NCBI RefSeq assembly: GCF_003584015.1
Contig: NZ_QXFM01000095.1
Coordinates: forward strand, 1-64,000
Source of the DNA: Aurantiacibacter xanthus
GTDB lineage: Bacteria > Pseudomonadota > Alphaproteobacteria > Sphingomonadales > Sphingomonadaceae
DNA: 64,000 nucleotides
Reading direction: 5' to 3'
The notes beneath the pieces were generated by a model, which saw only the letters and a program-made list of their open reading frames with translations, searched no databases and was not told where the DNA came from. Positions 61,958 through 64,000 of this stretch are shown here, piece by piece (position 1 is the stretch's first letter; every line of letters begins with the position of its first letter). The translations under genes and the position numbers were made by a program.

Positions 61958-63076
61958 ATGATGCAAAACCTCACTATCTTGATCATCGGCGGCGGTATTG
62001 GCGGGATGACGGCCGCCATCGCGCTTGGCCGCGAGGGCCATACCGTGACCGTGATCGAGAAGGATCCCGAGTGGGCGGTCTATGGCGTGGGCATCATCCA
62101 GCAGGGCAATGTCCTGCGGGCAATGCATCAGCTGGGCCTGCTCGACGCCTATATGGAGGCCTCGGTCGGGTTCGATTTCGTCGCCATCCATGCGCCTGAC
62201 GGTACGCAGGTGGCCAAGGTGCCGAGCCCGCGTCTGGTGGAGGGCTATCCGGCGAATGTCGGTATCGGTCGTCCGGCACTACACAAGGTGCTGAGCGAGC
62301 GCACGCTGGCCTCGGGTGCCGAGGTGCGCCTCGGCGTGAATGCCAGCGAGATCATCGACGATGGCGAGGGCGTCACCGTGCGCTTCTCCGATGGGAGCGA
62401 GGGCCGCTACGACATCGTGGTCGGCGCGGACGGTGTCTATTCCGACACCCGCCAGAAGGTGCTGCCCGAGGCGGAAAAGCCCGAATTCACCGGGCAGGCG
62501 GTGTGGCGCTACAACCTGCCGCGCCCGGCCGATCTCGATTCGCTCCATGTTTACAACGGGCCGACCGGGGTGGGCCTCGTGCCGATGAGCGCCGACCTCA
62601 TGTATATGTATGTCACCACGCCCGAGCCCGGCAACCCGTGGTACGACAAGGAAGGCCTCGCGCAGACCATGCGCGGAAAGCTCGCCAACACGTCGCCGCA
62701 GATCCGCGAACTGGCCGAGCAGATCACCGACGACGACGGCGTGGTCTACCGCCCGCTTGAGGGGATGCTGGTGCGCGGGGACTGGAGCAAGGGCTGCGTG
62801 GTGCTGCTGGGCGATGCCGTCCATGCTACCACCCCGCATCTGGGGCAGGGCGCAGGCATGGCGATCGAGGACAGCATCGTGCTGGCCGAAGAGCTGGCCA
62901 AGGCCAACACGCCGGAGGAGGCCTTCGCCGCCTACCGCGAGCGGCGCTTCGAGCGCTGCCGCTACATCGTCGAGAGTTCGTTGGCGATTTGCCACGGCCA
63001 GCTGGGCAAGGGCCCTCCGGTCGACAACCACAAGGCCACCGCGGAGATGTTCGAAGTGACCGCGCAGCCGATCTGA
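61958..63076 (+). CDS. FAD-dependent aromatic monooxygenase
   Basis: A 372-residue class A flavoprotein hydroxylase (PHBH/salicylate hydroxylase type), which uses NAD(P)H and oxygen to hydroxylate an aromatic ring. FAD-binding GGGIGG at residues 11-16, DG motif VVGADGVYSDTR near 152-163, and GDAVHATTPHLGQGAGMAIE near 283-302. Length is slightly short but complete. It precedes an extradiol dioxygenase gene by 25 bp, so hydroxylation then ring cleavage is likely. The substrate is not evident. Confidence 0.9.
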   Translation: MMQNLTILIIGGGIGGMTAAIALGREGHTVTVIEKDPEWAVYGVGIIQQGNVLRAMHQLGLLDAYMEASVGFDFVAIHAPDGTQVAKVPSPRLVEGYPANVGIGRPALHKVLSERTLASGAEVRLGVNASEIIDDGEGVTVRFSDGSEGRYDIVVGADGVYSDTRQKVLPEAEKPEFTGQAVWRYNLPRPADLDSLHVYNGPTGVGLVPMSADLMYMYVTTPEPGNPWYDKEGLAQTMRGKLANTSPQIRELAEQITDDDGVVYRPLEGMLVRGDWSKGCVVLLGDAVHATTPHLGQGAGMAIEDSIVLAEELAKANTPEEAFAAYRERRFERCRYIVESSLAICHGQLGKGPPVDNHKATAEMFEVTAQPI

Positions 63077-63101
63077 TCTCACCCGTTCGAGGATACGCAT
63101 T

Positions 63102-64000
63102 ATGAGCCGAGTTACCGAGATCCGCTATGTCGGATATGGCGTCGAGGACTTCGACGCCGAGCGCGCCTTTTACGCCGACAACTGGGGCCTTGTCGAAGTG
63201 GCCGCCGAAGCTGGCATGGCCTGGTTCAAGACCCATGGGCATGACGAACACCATGTCGTGCGCATCCACCAGTCCGCCACCAACTGCGTCGAGGTGATCG
63301 CGCTTGCTGCCGATAGCCGCGCCGATGTCGATGCGCTGCACGGCAAGGTGGCTGAGGCCGGATGCAAGATCGTCCACGAGCCGCGCGAACTCACCGCACC
63401 GGGTGGCGGCTATGGCTTCCGGTTCTTCTCGCCCGATGGCCTGCCGTTCGAGATTTCGGCCGATGTCGGAAAGCTCGAAAAGCGGGCGATGGAGCGCTGG
63501 GAAGGCCTGCCGGTGAAGATCAGCCACATCGTGCTGCATTCGCCCGACCATCAGGCGGCGGTGAAGTTCTTCACCGATGTGCTCGGCTTCAAGGTGTCCG
63601 ACTGGCTGGGCGACTTCATGTGCTTCCTGCGCTGCAACAGCGCGCATCACCGCATCGCGCTGCTGCCGGGGCCGCCGTGCCTCAACCACGTCGCCTACGA
63701 CATGCTGGGCGTTGACGACATGATGCGCGGCATCTCGCGCCTGAAGCAGCGCGATATCGAATGCCGCTGGGGGCCGGGCCGCCATACGGCTGGCGACAAC
63801 ACCTTCAGCTATTTCGTCACGCCCAATGGCTTTGCGGTGGAATATACCGCCGAGCTGGAAGAGGTCGACTTCGAGACCTTCCAGCCCACCGTCTACGAAC
63901 CCGCCCCGCGCATCATGGACCAGTGGGGTGTAGGTGTCGGCGGTCCGCAGACCATGCCCAAGGCCGTGCCCGATCCGTGCCTGTTCCAGCCGGCGGAGGT
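63102..64000 (+). CDS. VOC-family extradiol ring-cleavage dioxygenase (3' end outside window)
   Basis: The first 299 residues of a two-domain vicinal-oxygen-chelate protein; the frame runs off the window without a stop. Domain 1 covers about residues 5-122 and domain 2 about 137-250. The iron ligands expected for type I extradiol dioxygenases are present in domain 2: His142 (ISHIVLHS), His196 (CLNHVAYD) and Glu247 (FAVEYTAE). It should open a catechol-type ring between a hydroxylated and the next carbon. It probably forms an operon with the upstream monooxygenase gene. Confidence 0.87.
   Translation, partial: MSRVTEIRYVGYGVEDFDAERAFYADNWGLVEVAAEAGMAWFKTHGHDEHHVVRIHQSATNCVEVIALAADSRADVDALHGKVAEAGCKIVHEPRELTAPGGGYGFRFFSPDGLPFEISADVGKLEKRAMERWEGLPVKISHIVLHSPDHQAAVKFFTDVLGFKVSDWLGDFMCFLRCNSAHHRIALLPGPPCLNHVAYDMLGVDDMMRGISRLKQRDIECRWGPGRHTAGDNTFSYFVTPNGFAVEYTAELEEVDFETFQPTVYEPAPRIMDQWGVGVGGPQTMPKAVPDPCLFQPAE

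Overview
The window reads as chromosomal DNA of a GC-rich alphaproteobacterium, most likely a sphingomonad (Sphingomonadaceae/Erythrobacteraceae). Four large TonB-dependent receptors are paired with secreted esterases. A glycine-type 5-aminolevulinate synthase is present. Genes are tightly packed, with many ATGA/TGATG stop-start overlaps. The assignment rests on gene content and style, not on a marker gene.

Layout. (1) 1-5480: right end of an IS3-like element, then a LuxR-type regulator, a secreted beta-lactamase-fold hydrolase and a TonB receptor. The last two share a 17-bp upstream element, TATCCCATTTGGGACTT. (2) 5490-18900: an unusual concentration of pyridoxal-phosphate (PLP) biology. It holds benE-pdxY-hemA divergent from a MocR/PdxR-type regulator, then glyA, a small CxxC protein, a glutamine amidotransferase, psd, an argD-like aminotransferase, a second MocR-type regulator, a MOSC protein, tRNA-Cys and serC. 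(3) 19053-25393: cydDCABX, a complete cytochrome bd oxidase operon with its assembly transporter. Regions 2 and 3 suggest serine to glycine to 5-aminolevulinate to haem, with a haem-rich oxidase next door. (4) 25414-27952: lactate permease family transporter, a decayed AraC-type fragment and a GNAT acetyltransferase. (5) 27953-34026: ECF sigma factor and FecR-type anti-sigma factor, a giant STN-domain TonB receptor and a purple-acid-phosphatase-like enzyme: a surface-signalling regulon. (6) 34606-43419: six translationally coupled genes encoding a TonB receptor, a PepSY protein, a multi-pass membrane protein, an ExbB/TolQ-like channel, an ExbD-like DUF2149-type protein and a CobN-family chelatase. 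The chelatase has a signal peptide and a C-terminal membrane anchor, so it should work in the periplasm. This resembles the Hmu haem-dechelatase systems of Bacteroidota and is the most interesting system here.

(7) 43402-60177: lipoprotein, tannase/feruloyl-esterase-family enzyme, alpha/beta hydrolases, two SGNH esterases, LacI regulator, ceramidase-family protein, MFS transporter, GH68 enzyme without a signal peptide, TonB receptor and ROK fructokinase. The palindrome TGCAATCGATTGCA and variants recur upstream of the LacI-linked genes. The set fits uptake and breakdown of esterified sucrose or fructose compounds, as in plant acylsucroses or hydroxycinnamoyl sucroses; this is inference. (8) 60202-64000: a chemotaxis receptor, then an FAD monooxygenase and a truncated two-domain extradiol dioxygenase for aromatic ring hydroxylation and cleavage.

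No rRNA, CRISPR array or prophage was seen. One complete tRNA (Cys) and one doubtful tRNA 3' fragment were found.
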